A DNA stretch of 64,000 bases. It comes from Tyto alba. Its lineage: Eukaryota; Chordata; Aves; Strigiformes; Tytonidae. Within the stretch, counting starts at the first letter, position 1, and each line of letters starts with the position of its first letter. Of this stretch, positions 24,217 through 36,918 are shown one piece after another. The stretch lies in assembly GCF_018691265.1 (NCBI RefSeq), contig NW_024881296.1:15717427-15781426 (forward strand), given 5' to 3'. The notes under the pieces are model-generated. The model was not told the DNA's origin, searched no databases, and saw only the letters and a list, made by a program, of their open reading frames with translations. The position numbers were made by a program, and so were the translations under genes.

Positions 24217-26509
24217 TCCTTGCTACTCACGTTGAGCAGGCAAACTTGCAGATTTCAATCCTGCTAGCATTTGTCTCTCAAATAAATGAGCTATAGTGTA
24301 CCTTTTGGCCTGACAAGGAGACTGTGAATCTGGGAGCCTTTGCCTCAGCCAGTAAGACCTCAGAGAGGGGCTGATGTTCCTTCACCATCAGTGTCATTAC
24401 AAACAATGTGTCTCCTTAGCAAAATGCTTGAAATACATGCAGAGAACTAAATTAGCCATGGCAAGAACAACAAAAAACCCAGACTATAACCCCTTAGAAA
24501 AAATATTCAGATGAATGTTATGGGACTAAATAACACGAATTTGAATGGAATTATCTGGGTTTTTTTTCTATTTCCTTGCAGGTCATACAAGAAGGGAAAA
24601 CAGAGCTGCACCTTTGATGTAGTTTTAATAAATATTCAAAGTCCTTTTAATTACTGCCTGATTAATTAGTGTGGATGCAAATAAAATGGGGAACAATAGA
24701 ATGACTTTCTGGGCTTCCTGGAGGGACTGGACTTTGGAAATAGAAGCACTGTATTATACGTAATGCAACTTTCTAAACAGGGGAAAGGAGAAAGCTGAGA
24801 AAAGGCGGTGGAAGCCCCTCAAGCACACTACATTTCTAGCTGTGCATGTAGGAGGGTCTACATTAGCACTGCAACCTTCAACCACTGTGATTTGCCAATC
24901 ACAGTTTTGGAAATAATACTTCCTTGCTCTTTGTGCCCTGAAGGTAGTCTGTGCATTACCCTGCTGCCTGCTTGAGTGAATCCTTTATAGCAAAATAAAC
25001 CTGGCCATAAGAAACAAAGTTTTCAAGGCAAAACACCCATGAAGAGACTTTTGTTTTTAGCGAGTGTTTAATGCCAGGGTACCTAGCCTATCTTGTACTT
25101 TGATCCAGCAGTTGCCCTGTTGTGACCAGTCTTTTTTAGATGCATGACACAATCCTTCTTGCAATTCCCCACAGTACTTCAGAAACACTGCTTCTCCCAA
25201 GAAAACAGTCAGGACTCTGTGGTGGCTGGTTTTAAGCTGTTACAGCTGATGAAAATATTTTGGACTGTGTTGGGGAAGAACAACGGAAGGTCTATATGCT
25301 GTCTTGAATAAGGCTGATACCTCCAAGTCCATGGATTAGTCATAATTGTTCTCTCCTTCTAGAGGTCCCAGAAAGCCTTTCATTCATATGGACAAAGAGA
25401 TACATCTTGTTGTTTCACTCCATCTCTCAAGTTACCAGCTGGACAACCATGTGATCTCCACCATAACACAGCGGTAGGGTCCTACTTTCAGTATTTTTCA
25501 TTCATTATCTCAAAGTTCCCATTGTAGTTATCACTTCATCTGATTCTACGGTTGCAAGATGGTGGTGTGCATCATTGGATTCTATAGCCTGCCAATTTTC
25601 TCAGATTTGTATCATTACATGTTATGTGGACCTGCCCTCTCAGTCACAGAGAATCAAGTAGCAATGACTCTAGCACCATGTGGATACACAGCTGTTTCCT
25701 GTGATACCACCATCCTCCAATGAATCTAAAATGTGCTGGTCTTAGCAATAGTAGAATTTCCCTAAAACTTAAAAATGTGGACAGTGGTTTGGGTATGTCA
25801 TGACTCAGTCAAGCCAGCTGAAAGACTGAGGACTGCTGGATGAAGGATAAATCCTCTGAAAATCAGAAAATGGATGTGAACAGTTCAGTTGTCTTTCTGT
25901 GTTTCAGTTTCCTGTTTTGTATTTTATAATTTCTAGCAGCAGACAGCTGCTTTAAGTGGCCTGTATGGGGAATTCTGTGTTTCCTCTGCTCCTATTCTCA
26001 TAGATAGGGCAGCCTCTGCTACTCACTTGATATTCACATTTCTGTTTTGGAAGATGCAGCCCACATCAGTCAAAGCTTGTGAGTGACAGGGAAATGTTCA
26101 GAGGAAACAGGATCCTTCTGTTCTGCTACTGCTGGTTAAAAAAGACTCCCCTTCTGATTGTCATTCTAGTGGTCCACAGATTTCTGGGTTGATGATGGGC
26201 TATATTTATTATCTGTTGTCTTCTTCTGTGACTCAGCAGCAAAGCAGGCTGAGCTTCACAAACAAAAGTAAAATGACATCAGCAGTTGTCAAATAGAAAA
26301 AGACAAAGCTGACAAAGGCATTTTGCTTTAATGCTTCTAAGCGGATATTGCAAATAACAGAGTACACACACGCACACAGAAGAATATTCAGCATGGAATA
26401 TTAAAACGGTTGCCAGCATCCGCATCTTGGAGAAAGAAAAGTTGGTACCTGCATCAACACCAACTCGTATTTTTTAAGTTCAGCTGATGAAAGATGGGCC
26501 CAGCAGTGT

Positions 26510-26530
26510 CTGCAGCAGCTGCAGCAGCTG
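26510..26530 (+). repeat. CAGCAGCTG direct repeat
   Basis: Two copies of gcagcagct in tandem, giving two CAGCTG E-box palindromes nine bases apart. Too short to call functional. Confidence 0.5.
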
Positions 26531-27802
26531 ATCCAGTGAGCCCTAGCATCGGGACAGAGCTGACAGCTGGCAGCCAGGCAGCCTGCACTGACGTATGGCA
26601 TCAGCCTTGCAAAATATATCAGTAGCACATGGGGATGGATGGTGCCTGCCCTTCCTGCCATGCTAGGCACTTCTCTGCTATCACAGCTAGTTTCTGCATT
26701 ACCAGTACTGAGGGAACAGGAATGGGTAAAGGCAGGGTAGTCGTGGATTTCTAACTGTGCTACTCTGTGTATGATCGCCGAGCTTCTATCAATGACTGAG
26801 TCTCCCATGTTATCCACATACACGCTTGCCCACTGATGTTAAGCTCGGGGGAGACCATATCCCAGGCTTTTTTTGGAGCAGCACTGGAAGCACTGCTGAA
26901 CATGGGGCACCACTTGGCACAGTGAAAACAATCCAGTAAATTTCTCATCAGCACCTGATAATTTTCTTTATCTTTCTCTAGTTTTCTATGTGACTCCAAG
27001 AATCAAGAAGCTGATTCTTCCCATCGATCAGCTTTCTGCTATAATCAGGTACCTAGTTTGGCATTTCCTTATCTGATCAGTTCACCAATTATTTTCCCTT
27101 GTACAGAAGGATGAGTAAATGAGGACCACTCAGATGAGAACTGATTGGAGTTTGTTCCTCAAACAGAGCCCAAATCAAACCTTTTTCTGAGGCTCAGTCA
27201 ATGTAGCCCAGCTTTAAAAGATAGGTCCTCACATATTCTTTCCTCCCCACCACAGCTCTAACCAGAAAGAAAAAGGACCTGAAACACAGCAAGAAAGATT
27301 TTTTGCTCTGAGTTTATATTCCTTCACCCCTGCTTCTCTTTCTGCCTCTCCTAGATTCCCTTGATCAAGAGTCTCTTGATCTTACAGTTCTGAAAATCAT
27401 CTCACCAAGTTTCAAACATATCCAATCATTCACAACTTCTCCTTTTGAGAAATGTGTCGAGTTTCTTTTGCATGTTTATTTCTGATCATCTTTGCAGATA
27501 TGTTTAAGAGCTTCCCTACATTAACATCTCTACTCTTCACCTTGCTTCAGAAGATTCCCTTTTCTTTTCAAAACTAGATGCCAGATTTTTTTTAATCTCA
27601 GGAGTGAAAGCGACTTTTTACCTCTGTTTTTTTTAATATCTGGGAGGAAGCATTGTCAGTTTTGAAGCCACCAGCTCACGGTATTTTCTGCTTGAACAGA
27701 AATTTAAGCATAGCCAAAGCATGTATTTTGCACCTTAGCTAATATACCAGTTCTCTAAGGGTAAGAGGCTCAACAGGTAAATTGACATGGGTATTATTGA
27801 AA

Positions 27803-28129
27803 TCAGCTATCTAAGTTACACCAGCTGAGACTCTGACTGGAAAAATCAAAAGAAATCCTCTCTGGAAAGTAAGTACAGTCACCAACTGACTTTAAGCTAC
27901 TTTTCTTGTTGGTGTGCACTTTCTGCTTGAGGATGTCAAAGACTGTTTTCTTGAATCTTCTCTGTACTTTTTTGTGATCCTCTTTGTGCTGCTTGGGTTT
28001 AAATTCTCCATCACTCAACATATTCACTTTTCTTGCATCTTGACTTTCAGACTGGTTGCTGAGCTGATCTCTATATGGAAGCTGGTTGACACATACTATG
28101 GCTGTCACTAAGCAAGACGGAGTGGTCAC
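27803..28129 (-). other. Lysine-rich ORF of unknown identity (108 codons)
   Basis: A minus-strand ATG-to-TGA frame. The middle part is basic (KPKQHKEDHKKVQRRFKKTV) and followed by FDILKQKV, which could form an amphipathic helix. No signal peptide or membrane segment and no known domain is visible. Its start lies about 330 bp from the ZNF143-type motif at 28,458-28,473, in divergent orientation to the candidate first exon there, so a divergent promoter arrangement is conceivable. I do not recognise the product. A chance ORF remains the more likely explanation. Confidence 0.15.
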
Positions 28130-28457
28130 TTTTTCTGCTTAAGTGGTTTTTCATACTTCAGCAAGTGTCCTGTTCATTTTTGGAGGGCCTTCTAGCACTG
28201 CTTCATTTCCTACACAAAATAGCTGCTGCAGTTGAGTAGGCTGAAGGGATCCATGTCTATTTCTCTTCCACGTTGACCTTTACTCATGCTTTCTTCCTCC
28301 ATATCCCTTCAATAATGACTGAGTCAGGTGGTAGAGTATTGAATGTCCCAACAAATAAAGTGGTGACTTCTTGATTTCATTGCATCTTCCATAATGAATA
28401 GTATGCTTCTCTCATGTAGGTGGGAAGGTGTGCACCAGTGCTGCCTGGCCAGAGTGT

Positions 28458-28473
28458 TGCTGGGAAATGTAGT
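28458..28473 (-). promoter_or_regulatory. ZNF143/SBS-type promoter motif
   Basis: On the minus strand the site reads actacatttcccagca. It matches the core of the long vertebrate motif bound by ZNF143 (ACTACAATTCCCAGCA-like), with a T for A at one position the consensus tolerates. This motif is strongly enriched at promoters, often bidirectional ones, and seldom arises by chance at this length. The surrounding 28,430-28,550 is more GC-rich than its flanks. Confidence 0.5.
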
Positions 28474-28542
28474 TTGGCTGAGGGGCAAAGTCCCCAACAA
28501 AGACTGGGAAGGGGAGACACTTGAGACCTTCCGAGTGCTGTG

Positions 28543-28557
28543 ATGGCCCTTCAGAAT
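28543..28557 (+). other. Candidate start of a first coding exon (ATG to splice donor)
   Basis: An ATG at 28,543, followed by G (a favourable +4 base), gives MALQN and then meets gtaagtat at 28,558-28,565, a consensus 5' splice donor in frame. It lies 70 bp downstream of the ZNF143-type motif, a distance typical of promoter to first exon. No following exon could be recognised within the window, so the gene, if real, has a long first intron or is a noncoding transcript. Confidence is limited because donors of this quality arise by chance every few kb. Confidence 0.22.
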
Positions 28558-31500
28558 GTAAGTATTTCATCTAGTTTCGTGGCTTGCTGGCTCAGGTTTT
28601 ATATGAAAAATTGAAATGTTCTGTGGAAAGCAGAACCATTTCATGAAAAATTCACTGCCACTGAAAGATTCACTCTCTGTTGCAAAACAGTTTGATGTAA
28701 AACTTTTCAGTTGGTTCCAATTAGGACAAATGTAGAGCTCTCTCTGTGCTATCCTGGGGCTCAGAAGGCAACCTAGCTGTTGTCCTGTATCTTCAGTAAC
28801 AATAAATGTTTGATCAGCTTGTGTGCTCAATATATAGGCTTGAGAGGAGGGAAACAAGGACTAGTTTGCTGAAAATCCCCTTGAATCCTTCTCAGAAATG
28901 GTATGACTTGTCATTCTTTAGGCCAGGGATGAAGTTTTTTCTTCTTGCCCGTTTCTTCCTTGGATGTTTACATTGCACAAAGCTATGTGTTTGTTCACTC
29001 ATTTATCTGAAGGTTTTCAACCTTATTTCCAATTCTGGCATTGCACTAGGGAGTCGCCTGTTTGTTTTAAGTGATATTTTTCACTGAGATGGATTAAAGT
29101 ATTCAAATACTCTTCAGCTGATGTGCCTCTAAACAAAACACTGTAATAATTACTGAGGAGATATACTGTAAAGAATAATTATCCCAGTTTCAGTGCAAGA
29201 GAGAAAACTGAGACTACCAGTTGCTGCATGGACAACCTCAGCTGAAGGGTCACCACAAGACACCATAGTTGGTTTGGGAAGTTTTAACTGCACATACATT
29301 AGTGTCTCTTTCAGCAGAATACATGTCTTTCAATCCTCAGGACTTCGAGAGTCAGTGGGCATCTTATCCCTGCCCATCTCCCTTGTTTTCTACCCAATTA
29401 CTGGAATATGGGCAACATTTGGTGGGGGTGGCACAGAAACCCTATGGCTGCTTTCATCATTCTGTCAAAGGGAGGGAAATAATCAAAGAGCTGTAGCAAG
29501 AAAACAAATGGTCAAATAACTGTTGAAGCAGGAGGTTCCAACTCGCTGGAGCTCAGCTTATTACAGGCCATATGCCTGAATGGCTCCTCTCACCGAGTGC
29601 TGCACCCGGCTATGGAAACAAGTGTGAAAGTGCCTGTGGTTCATCAGGCCTGATTTGCTGTAACTATGTGCAACTGCTGAGAGCACAGAAAATAAGAAAC
29701 TGAATAGGCTGTGGGGAAAACAGGAGTGAGAATCCTTTACAAAATGCAACATTAATATACATATAATTCCCAAATATTTATGTAAAGATGTTAACGGGCA
29801 ATAATAATTCTTTTCCCAAACTCACAGCAGATGCTCTTCTTTTAGTACACAGGCTATACTCATAAATGATGCAGCTTAACATAAATAGGAAAACAAATTT
29901 ATATGCTCTTCTACTTTATTTTTAAATATCATGGGGTTGAATTAATAGTTACTCTTGACAGATATCACTAGCTTACGCCCTTTCAGCTATGCCTGATGTT
30001 TTCAGGGCTTGCTGTGTAATGAGGGACTAGGCACATGACTCAGCTCCTGAATGATGGATGTGTTAAAGAGACTGAATGACAGAGCTGGCAGAATAAGGAA
30101 AACAGAAAGGGTAGAAGAAGTCTGTTTTTAACCTGGCATTTCAGTTATCTTTACTTGGCAGAGATCCTCCCAAGAGCGCTGAAGGCTCAGGCCCCAGCCA
30201 ACCATTTCATTTAGCTGTTAGGAAATGTTAATTGTAAAACAAAGGCAAGTGACCATCAGCAACCAAGAGCTTGCTGTGCAGCTGCCATATTCCCCATCCT
30301 CTTTGCAGAGTACTACTTTTCTCACAGGGCTTAGCTGTTTAACAACTTTTTCTGGAAGACATGTTCCTGCTAAAGTGGCTTCACTAATTTGGAGAAAGCA
30401 TTTGTATTCCAAAAAATGAGACATGCACATTTTGTTATTCTGGAGGAGGTAATCCACTCTAAGTTCATACCATGTCCTTAATTCAAAAGGGCTTCCCTAA
30501 AGAAGCTGGTGATGCTTCTCTCAGCACCTCTTCTGTATTTTTATGGCTAGATTGTACAGCTCTGTGGCCTTTTTTTCCTACAGAATGGGGTTATGTCATC
30601 TGTCTAGTAGCTCTCTGCACACATAATTCACAACACTATCCATAATTCAGTACAGTTACACCAGTCCACCCACATCTCATAAAAACGATGATGACAAGCT
30701 CTGTTTCATTCCATTTATACTCCCCCTTCTATGTGAGACACTCCTGTCCTACCTTTGAAACCTTTCACCTTTATTTTCAACTTTGGTGGCCTTTACCTCC
30801 CCTTTTGTATTGCCCACTTGAAAGCTTTTTTACTTGGGTTGTGTGTCTTGCTTAACTTTCCAAGCAGCACATCAGGTAAGGATGCACTTTATAACTAAAA
30901 TGAGCTGTGCTGACAGCTCTGCTCTGTCTCTGTTCTAGTTTGAAACGCTGTTACATGAAATGCTAGGAAGGTGTCTAGACATGGTGCAGGGTAGGCACTG
31001 CATACACACTGTTAGCAGATATTACTAATCCCTCAGTGCCAGTTGCTGTCTTCCTCCATGTTAGTTCAGAGGAAAAAAAGGTTGTGTGACAATGTTTTCA
31101 TCTGCACAGGATGGTTTTAACAGCTTTTCTTTTCTTGTAACGATAAGAAAAACTAGATATGGAAAGTCTGTTTCTTAGAAATTAAAAAAATCAACTTACC
31201 AGTTTTTTTTTAAATTTTCCATTCTTTGACTCTGTGTTGCATAAGGGTCCATTAATTATCCTGCCGTCTCTGAACATGGCTCCAAAGAACAGGGTGACCA
31301 CCTTTTTCAATAAAATTGCAGATTTACAATTTTCCAGCTCAGTGAATTGCTAGTGTTTAAATATATTGAAAGGCCAGTGCTAGGCTGCTCTGCCTCCTTG
31401 TGTGGCATTTTACTGGGAAGAGGGTGCTAGAAGGGTGGATGAGGAGAGAAACAAGAAGGGTAGAGAAAAAAAACAGTGCAGAAAGATATGATGGCAAGAA

Positions 31501-33923
31501 AATACTGCAGAAACAGAAGGGATTAGAGTGCCTGGAGAGATTTGAGGTTCAGAGGTGGCCCTTGGTGCCTCCTCAAGCCTCATATTGCTGCCAAGTGGGA
31601 GTGAGGGACATTACTGGGACCCCAGACAGGGCAAGGTTGGTCACTCCTAAGAGTTATGGTCCGTCACTCTGAATATGAGATGAGGACCAAACTGGTCTAA
31701 CTGCCTTCTGCTTCCTTGCCCATTGACTTGCCAAGGGGATATCATGAGAACGTGACACAAACTTTGCACTGTGCCTCAAATCCATGTAGGTTTGACATGG
31801 TCATGAGGAGATGTGGGATGATTCATGCTTCCTGTCAGCTCTGCTTAGTTGGGAAGGGGAGAGGTGAGTACATGCAGGATTTTCCTGCTGTTGTCTGCTA
31901 TTGAAAATTTGTTTTCTCCATCTGCAAAATTGCATGTTCTTCTGGCAACAGAGAAGGCAGGAAGAAAAAGAGTGGGGAAACAAGGTAAAGTGACTGAAAT
32001 GATAAAATTACTGGTAATCGAAATAAAAAATATCAGAAGAAAGAAGGATGGGGGCTAGTGACAAAGGCAGAGCTGGGGGTTTCATTTTAGTGCTTGCAGC
32101 TTGTGATCCTGACATATAACTAAGGAACCTCTTGTGGCTCCCTTGCTTGAGTATGACAAAGAGCCTGTCTTACAGACACAAAATAATAAAACATCCAGCT
32201 CCTAAAACTCAGTCTCTCCTCTCAGTTCTTACTTTGATGTTCATGTTCCCGAGGGCACCTGGGGACCGCTGGAATCGGACACTGTGGGTGGAGGGAGTAG
32301 CGCTGCAATCTCCTGCTAACAAACAGTTCAGCTGAGTCCTAGGAGACCAATTTAGAGGTGAGAAAGGACTTTGGGTACATGGATAATCTGTGGGAAACAG
32401 TGCCTGGCTATTGCCTGGTTTAACACATGGGTGGACCAGCCCAGGCACACGCCTCCTGCCTGGCCTGCTGCTAGGGATAGCAGGGCTGTGCCCAGCACAA
32501 ACTCCCTGCCACAGACTCTCCACCCATTTTGTTAAAAGAGCTCCAGAGACAGGAGGGAGGCCCAAAGGCCTTTAAATATTAGCTCCCTGATTTTCTTTGG
32601 CTGTTTTTGAAACAAAGCTTCTGCAATAGCAGCCAGGAGGCTTTCAAGGCTCTCCTCTTGCTTTGCAGGAAATGTTACTGGAAACTCACCCTGGCTTCCA
32701 GGTTGCCCACATTGAATTCTGCTGTGTGTGAGGCTGAAAGAGGAGATACCCATTTCCCCTGGACAAAGGCTTCCACGAGCCTCTGAGGGAAGTAATACTG
32801 ATGAAATAGCATCCTTCCCTTCCCCCTCTTCTCATCATTGTCCTTTTTCCTAACACATCACACTGCACACACATAGGCCTGTTCATGCCTGTGCCAAGAG
32901 GTGCTGGTTGAAGATTGGTTTTTGGATAGCTTGTGTCCAGGTCTTGGGAGACCTGGATGCGTGTCTCACTTGGGGTGCAAACTTTCTATAAGTTTGGCAT
33001 GTAGGGTAAAAAAGATGTTGCCTCACCACAGATGACTATACTGTATATCTGAGATGGTCATTTCTTTTTCCCTCCAGAAGCTAGAAATGAAGAGAAATGG
33101 ACACATCAAGAGTACAGTGCATTAGACTTTATTCCTATCTTAGGATAAGATAAATATCCCCCAAAGAGAACTGGCCACCTCAGGGTGACCATTTGTAGTG
33201 GGCATCTATTTTATGGATAGCTACCTTTAACCAAATAAATTCTACCTACATCCCATTCTGTGTTTTAGTTTATCCTTTATAATGCGAAGATGGCAGAGTC
33301 ATCTTCCTTTTGCAGAGATGTTGTGAGACTTAAATCCAGAAATGCTTGTACGGCATCTACATGGAGAGGTGAGAACGGCATGGGAATGCCTCTCAAACTG
33401 TGAAAATGATGGGCTGCTCTCCCAGAGACTGCCAGGGAGGAATTCCTCTGGCTGTGGCACCTCCGTTCAATACCTTGTTCATAAGGAACCCAGAGAGTCA
33501 CCTCTGTGGCCTCATCTTCTTCCTGCTTTGTTAGAAACATGCATAGGTCATGAAGTAGATGGTTTGTTGTGGCAAATGCAACACTGAAATCTCAGCCTTT
33601 CTGGATGCTGAAGTTCCTCAAGAGAAGGAACCCATATGTTGGCAGAAAGTAGAGATACTGTGAAATCATTGTCAAGGGAGACAATGGAAAGGGTGCTTGA
33701 TGTAAAATATCTTTTTGATTCCTTTTTATTGAGATTGCCTCACTTCCATTACATTTATCTCTATCACATACACAGAAAATCTAGGGTTCCAGCAAAACTA
33801 TATATTTTTTCAGTTTGTGTTATAAGCAGGAGGTTTTAATTTTGCCAAAAAGTAATGTGTTTACTGAAACCCTTTTTAAAAAAACATTTATTGTCTTAAT
33901 ACAAAGAAGCTGTCCAGAAATAC

Positions 33924-33937
33924 TTTTTTTTTTTTTT
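33924..33937 (+). repeat. Poly(T) tract (T14)
   Basis: Fourteen consecutive T following tac. Confidence 0.85.
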
Positions 33938-34451
33938 CACATGATACATTAAGAAATTAGTTTTGCTACTTGTTTTGGTGGGATCAGGAGTTCATTCAAA
34001 TAAGTGAGCATGTCTGTTCAAACATTATATTTTGCTCTAAAACCTTATCCATGAAAGTCATCCCGTTGACCATATTCTTCATTATTAAGATTCTAGCCTT
34101 TTTCCTGATTTTTAAATTTTTAATCAGTCACAGTCTCCTGTTCCCACATTCTTCACATAAACATGGCAATAAATAGTTGTTTACAAGGCACAAGAATATA
34201 TCACAAAAATTAACACAAGGCTAGGGCTCTGATGATGTTTGCTTACATTGCTGTGGAAGAATATGCATGCCATGCTTACTGGGAAAATTTACCTTCAGAA
34301 AAAGATAACTGTTTGCAACTTGCAGATACAAACCAAATTTATTTCTTCAATCCATTTTAGTATATTTTCCAAATACACTAACAAGTATGCTCTCCTGAAT
34401 TACTCTGGTGGATTTGAAAGAATGTTTTCCTTCCCTTCTCCTCCCACAGGT

Positions 34452-34481
34452 GCACACACATGCACACACACTCACACACAA
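34452..34481 (+). repeat. (CA)n microsatellite, interrupted
   Basis: Three short CA blocks separated by tg and ct (gcacacacatgcacacac, then ctcacacacaag). Confidence 0.85.
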
Positions 34482-34781
34482 GTGTCAGCACACAGAAAAT
34501 CCATCAAACATTTTAATACCAGTGTCAGGCTTCACAGCTCAAAGTTATTTTCTGTGTAAGGAGATTAGGACTTTGACCAACTTTCTCTGGCATATGGAGA
34601 ATGTGAAGTACAATAAAGCATGCTAAAGACTAGAGACCACATAAAAGTACATCAGCAGCTAATTGCTATGCGTGCCATACAGCTGCAAATGAAACACAGC
34701 AAGATACCAAGAGACATGAACAGATTCCGTTACATAGGATTATAGTGATGGTCTGAGAACAAAACTGGAAATTTAGACCTC

Positions 34782-34795
34782 AAAAAAAAAAAAAA
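34782..34795 (+). repeat. Poly(A) tract (A14)
   Basis: Fourteen consecutive A followed by ccaaaccc. Confidence 0.85.
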
Positions 34796-35757
34796 CCAAA
34801 CCCAGTTGGCAGTCCTATGGAGTTTTAACAGTTTTGTAGCTGGAAGGGTCTTCCTGTAATTCTTTGCTATAACAGAGCTGCATCTCCCTCAGGTTGAAAA
34901 CAAAGACTCCTGCCTGCTTTCAGAACTCAGACTAGCAGCAGTGATAAGTATTTACCTCCTGCAGGATCCTCCACATTTTTTCATAGCTACTGTGCATTGG
35001 AAGAGCACAAAGTAGAAGGGAGCCAAAGCTGGGCACTGCTGTAGAGCAGGGTACTGTGCACAAAGAGGCTCTTCATGCTTTGTGTCCTCACAGCAGTCAA
35101 CGTATCAGATCCATCGTGTTTTTCTGTACATAAAGGGTGCTCTTGCCCACTCGTCACCAGGCAGCAGGGGAAGCAATAGAGCTGGAGCCCTTTGGTGTTC
35201 ACACAGCCCAGGTCTCCAGAGCTGACACTGCCCTTCTTCCAGAGATGGCTGTGGCTGGCCCTAAAGCACTCTTTCCAGCTTCCTACAATCTGCAGGAGTC
35301 ACTTCACAAACCTTCAGACATTCAGGTGCCACCCAAATGGGGCTCCATCTTGCTCAGTTAAGAGGGTTTCTTGTTTTAATAAAATGATGTGTAAGGCCCT
35401 GCTGTAATCTTATTTCTTGTGAAGGTGAGATGTATGTGTCTTTAGGTAAAGAAAAGAATATCATAGGCAATGATGTTAGTATACAAAGAAACTAAAGTAA
35501 TACTCCACAATTCCCTCACAAGTACAGGCTGCTCTGCAATGCGCTTTCATAGCAGTGTGGGCCAAGCCTTCTCATGTGGGAGGACAGTAGAGAGGTTCTT
35601 CAAAAGATTTTTCAGATAAACCACTCCTGTGTGTCTTTTGAGGATGACTAATTGAAAGTGGACAGTTGTCAGAGAGAGATACAATTACTTTATTTTTGCT
35701 AAATATACACTTTACAATAGTGTTAGATTTTAGTGTTGTTTTTTTTCTATTTGTGGG

Positions 35758-35787
35758 TTTTGTTTTGTTTTGTTTTGCTTTGTTTTT
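35758..35787 (+). repeat. (TTTTG)n microsatellite
   Basis: About five copies of ttttg with one c substitution. Confidence 0.9.
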
Positions 35788-36303
35788 CCCCACAGTTGAC
35801 AAAGGTTATTTGTCAAAAATGTGGCTAATTAAGCCATTTCCATTCCCCCATCTCCCTTGCACAGACAGCAAAACATACTGAGTTTCCAAACAGGAAAAAT
35901 ATTTAGCATCCTAAAAATGAGCTTTAGGTTGCTTTGAAGAATTCAGAAGCCTGTTGTCCTGCAGCATTACTGAGATACATGTGCTGTGTCTGGCATGTTA
36001 TATATTATAGTGCCTTGTCCAAAAATAAAAATACCTTATAAATAGAGCATCAGAGGGATAAATAACATTTTTGTTTGGAAGACTACTCTTGTATTGAAAA
36101 TATTTTTGACCCCAGTAGAAATAGGAAGTGAGACTAATTGAACAAAACAGCTTTTAAAGCATAAATTTTAACATTAGCAGCATAAAATAGAACCCCTTTT
36201 GTGTTTTGTCTCCTAAAGCTGTTGGCACACTGCATGATCCTTTTTCACAACACAGCCTCATGCAGCCTCAGCCCACAGACTTTCCTAGTTCAAACTTTGC
36301 AAC

Positions 36304-36718
36304 CGGACTTCGAACAATAAAATATGCTCCTCTGCATGTTCTGGTTAGCACCCACAGTGGCTGAGCGCTCAGCCCACCCACCATCATGAAATCATGCCGG
36401 GTTTTTCCAAACACTGCTCCAGAGCCTACAGGTGGTTGCTTTGCTGCAGGGAGACTGCTCACTCTGTGAGATGCTATTCAAGGTGACTACGAATGGCAGA
36501 ATTGCCTCTGAGCCATAACAGCCCACAATCTGATGTATACATCGTACACCGTGGAAGGGACCAACGGGTGCTATGAATTGCTCATAAGGCTTTGGAGCAG
36601 TTGATGCTACCTTGGAAATATGTTTAGGGCAGCTGAGATTTGAATCTGCCTCCAGTTCGGGGAGGAAGCAGCTGCTGGTTTCAGGCTCATTGGATGTCAG
36701 TAGAGGGGTTCCTCTCAT
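36304..36718 (-). other. CpG-enriched stretch with an unknown 108-codon ORF
   Basis: A minus ATG-to-TGA frame spans 36,392-36,718. The peptide is compositionally protein-like, with six cysteines and a central APKPYEQFIAPVGPFHG. It has no signal peptide, membrane segment or named motif. Nine CpGs occur between 36,304 and 36,658, more than in most other intervals of this size here. I do not recognise the product and see no clear acceptor or donor at its edges. It may be a chance ORF in a CpG-retaining patch. Confidence 0.17.
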
Positions 36719-36739
36719 TTGTAATTACCACTCATTTGT

Positions 36740-36785
36740 AATTATATAATAATTGCAATATAATAATTATATATATATCTATATT
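36740..36785. repeat. AT-only low-complexity region
   Basis: Almost pure A/T with repeated taattata and tatatata. It contains partly self-complementary words. Confidence 0.8.
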
Positions 36786-36882
36786 AAGTAACATAAAGTA
36801 GTAAATGACATTTCCAAGCTCCTGTGGATATAATTTCAAAATAATTTAAAGGACATGAAACAAAAATATAAGCCTGGTTTGC

Positions 36883-36918
36883 TTTTTTTGTTTTTGTTTT
36901 TGTTTTTTTTTTTTTTTT
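36883..36918 (+). repeat. (TTTTTG)n / poly(T) tract
   Basis: Three ttttt(tt)g units lead into an uninterrupted T run. Confidence 0.9.

Larger units (their letters stand above)
19509..28440. other. Unique DNA with microsatellites, no supported gene
   Basis: Includes a 114-codon ORF at 20,146-20,490 (+) with no domain, a TA-rich stretch at 21,415-21,560, several simple repeats and a possible tRNA-like SINE head near 24,150 (all listed). It also holds a lysine-rich minus ORF at 27,803-28,129. No CR1, LTR or clear exon was found. Confidence 0.55.

Noticed and set aside
26401..26823. Minus ORF of 140 codons
   Set aside because: Composition is cysteine/histidine/serine-rich without pattern, there is no known domain, and no splice or promoter signal is nearby.
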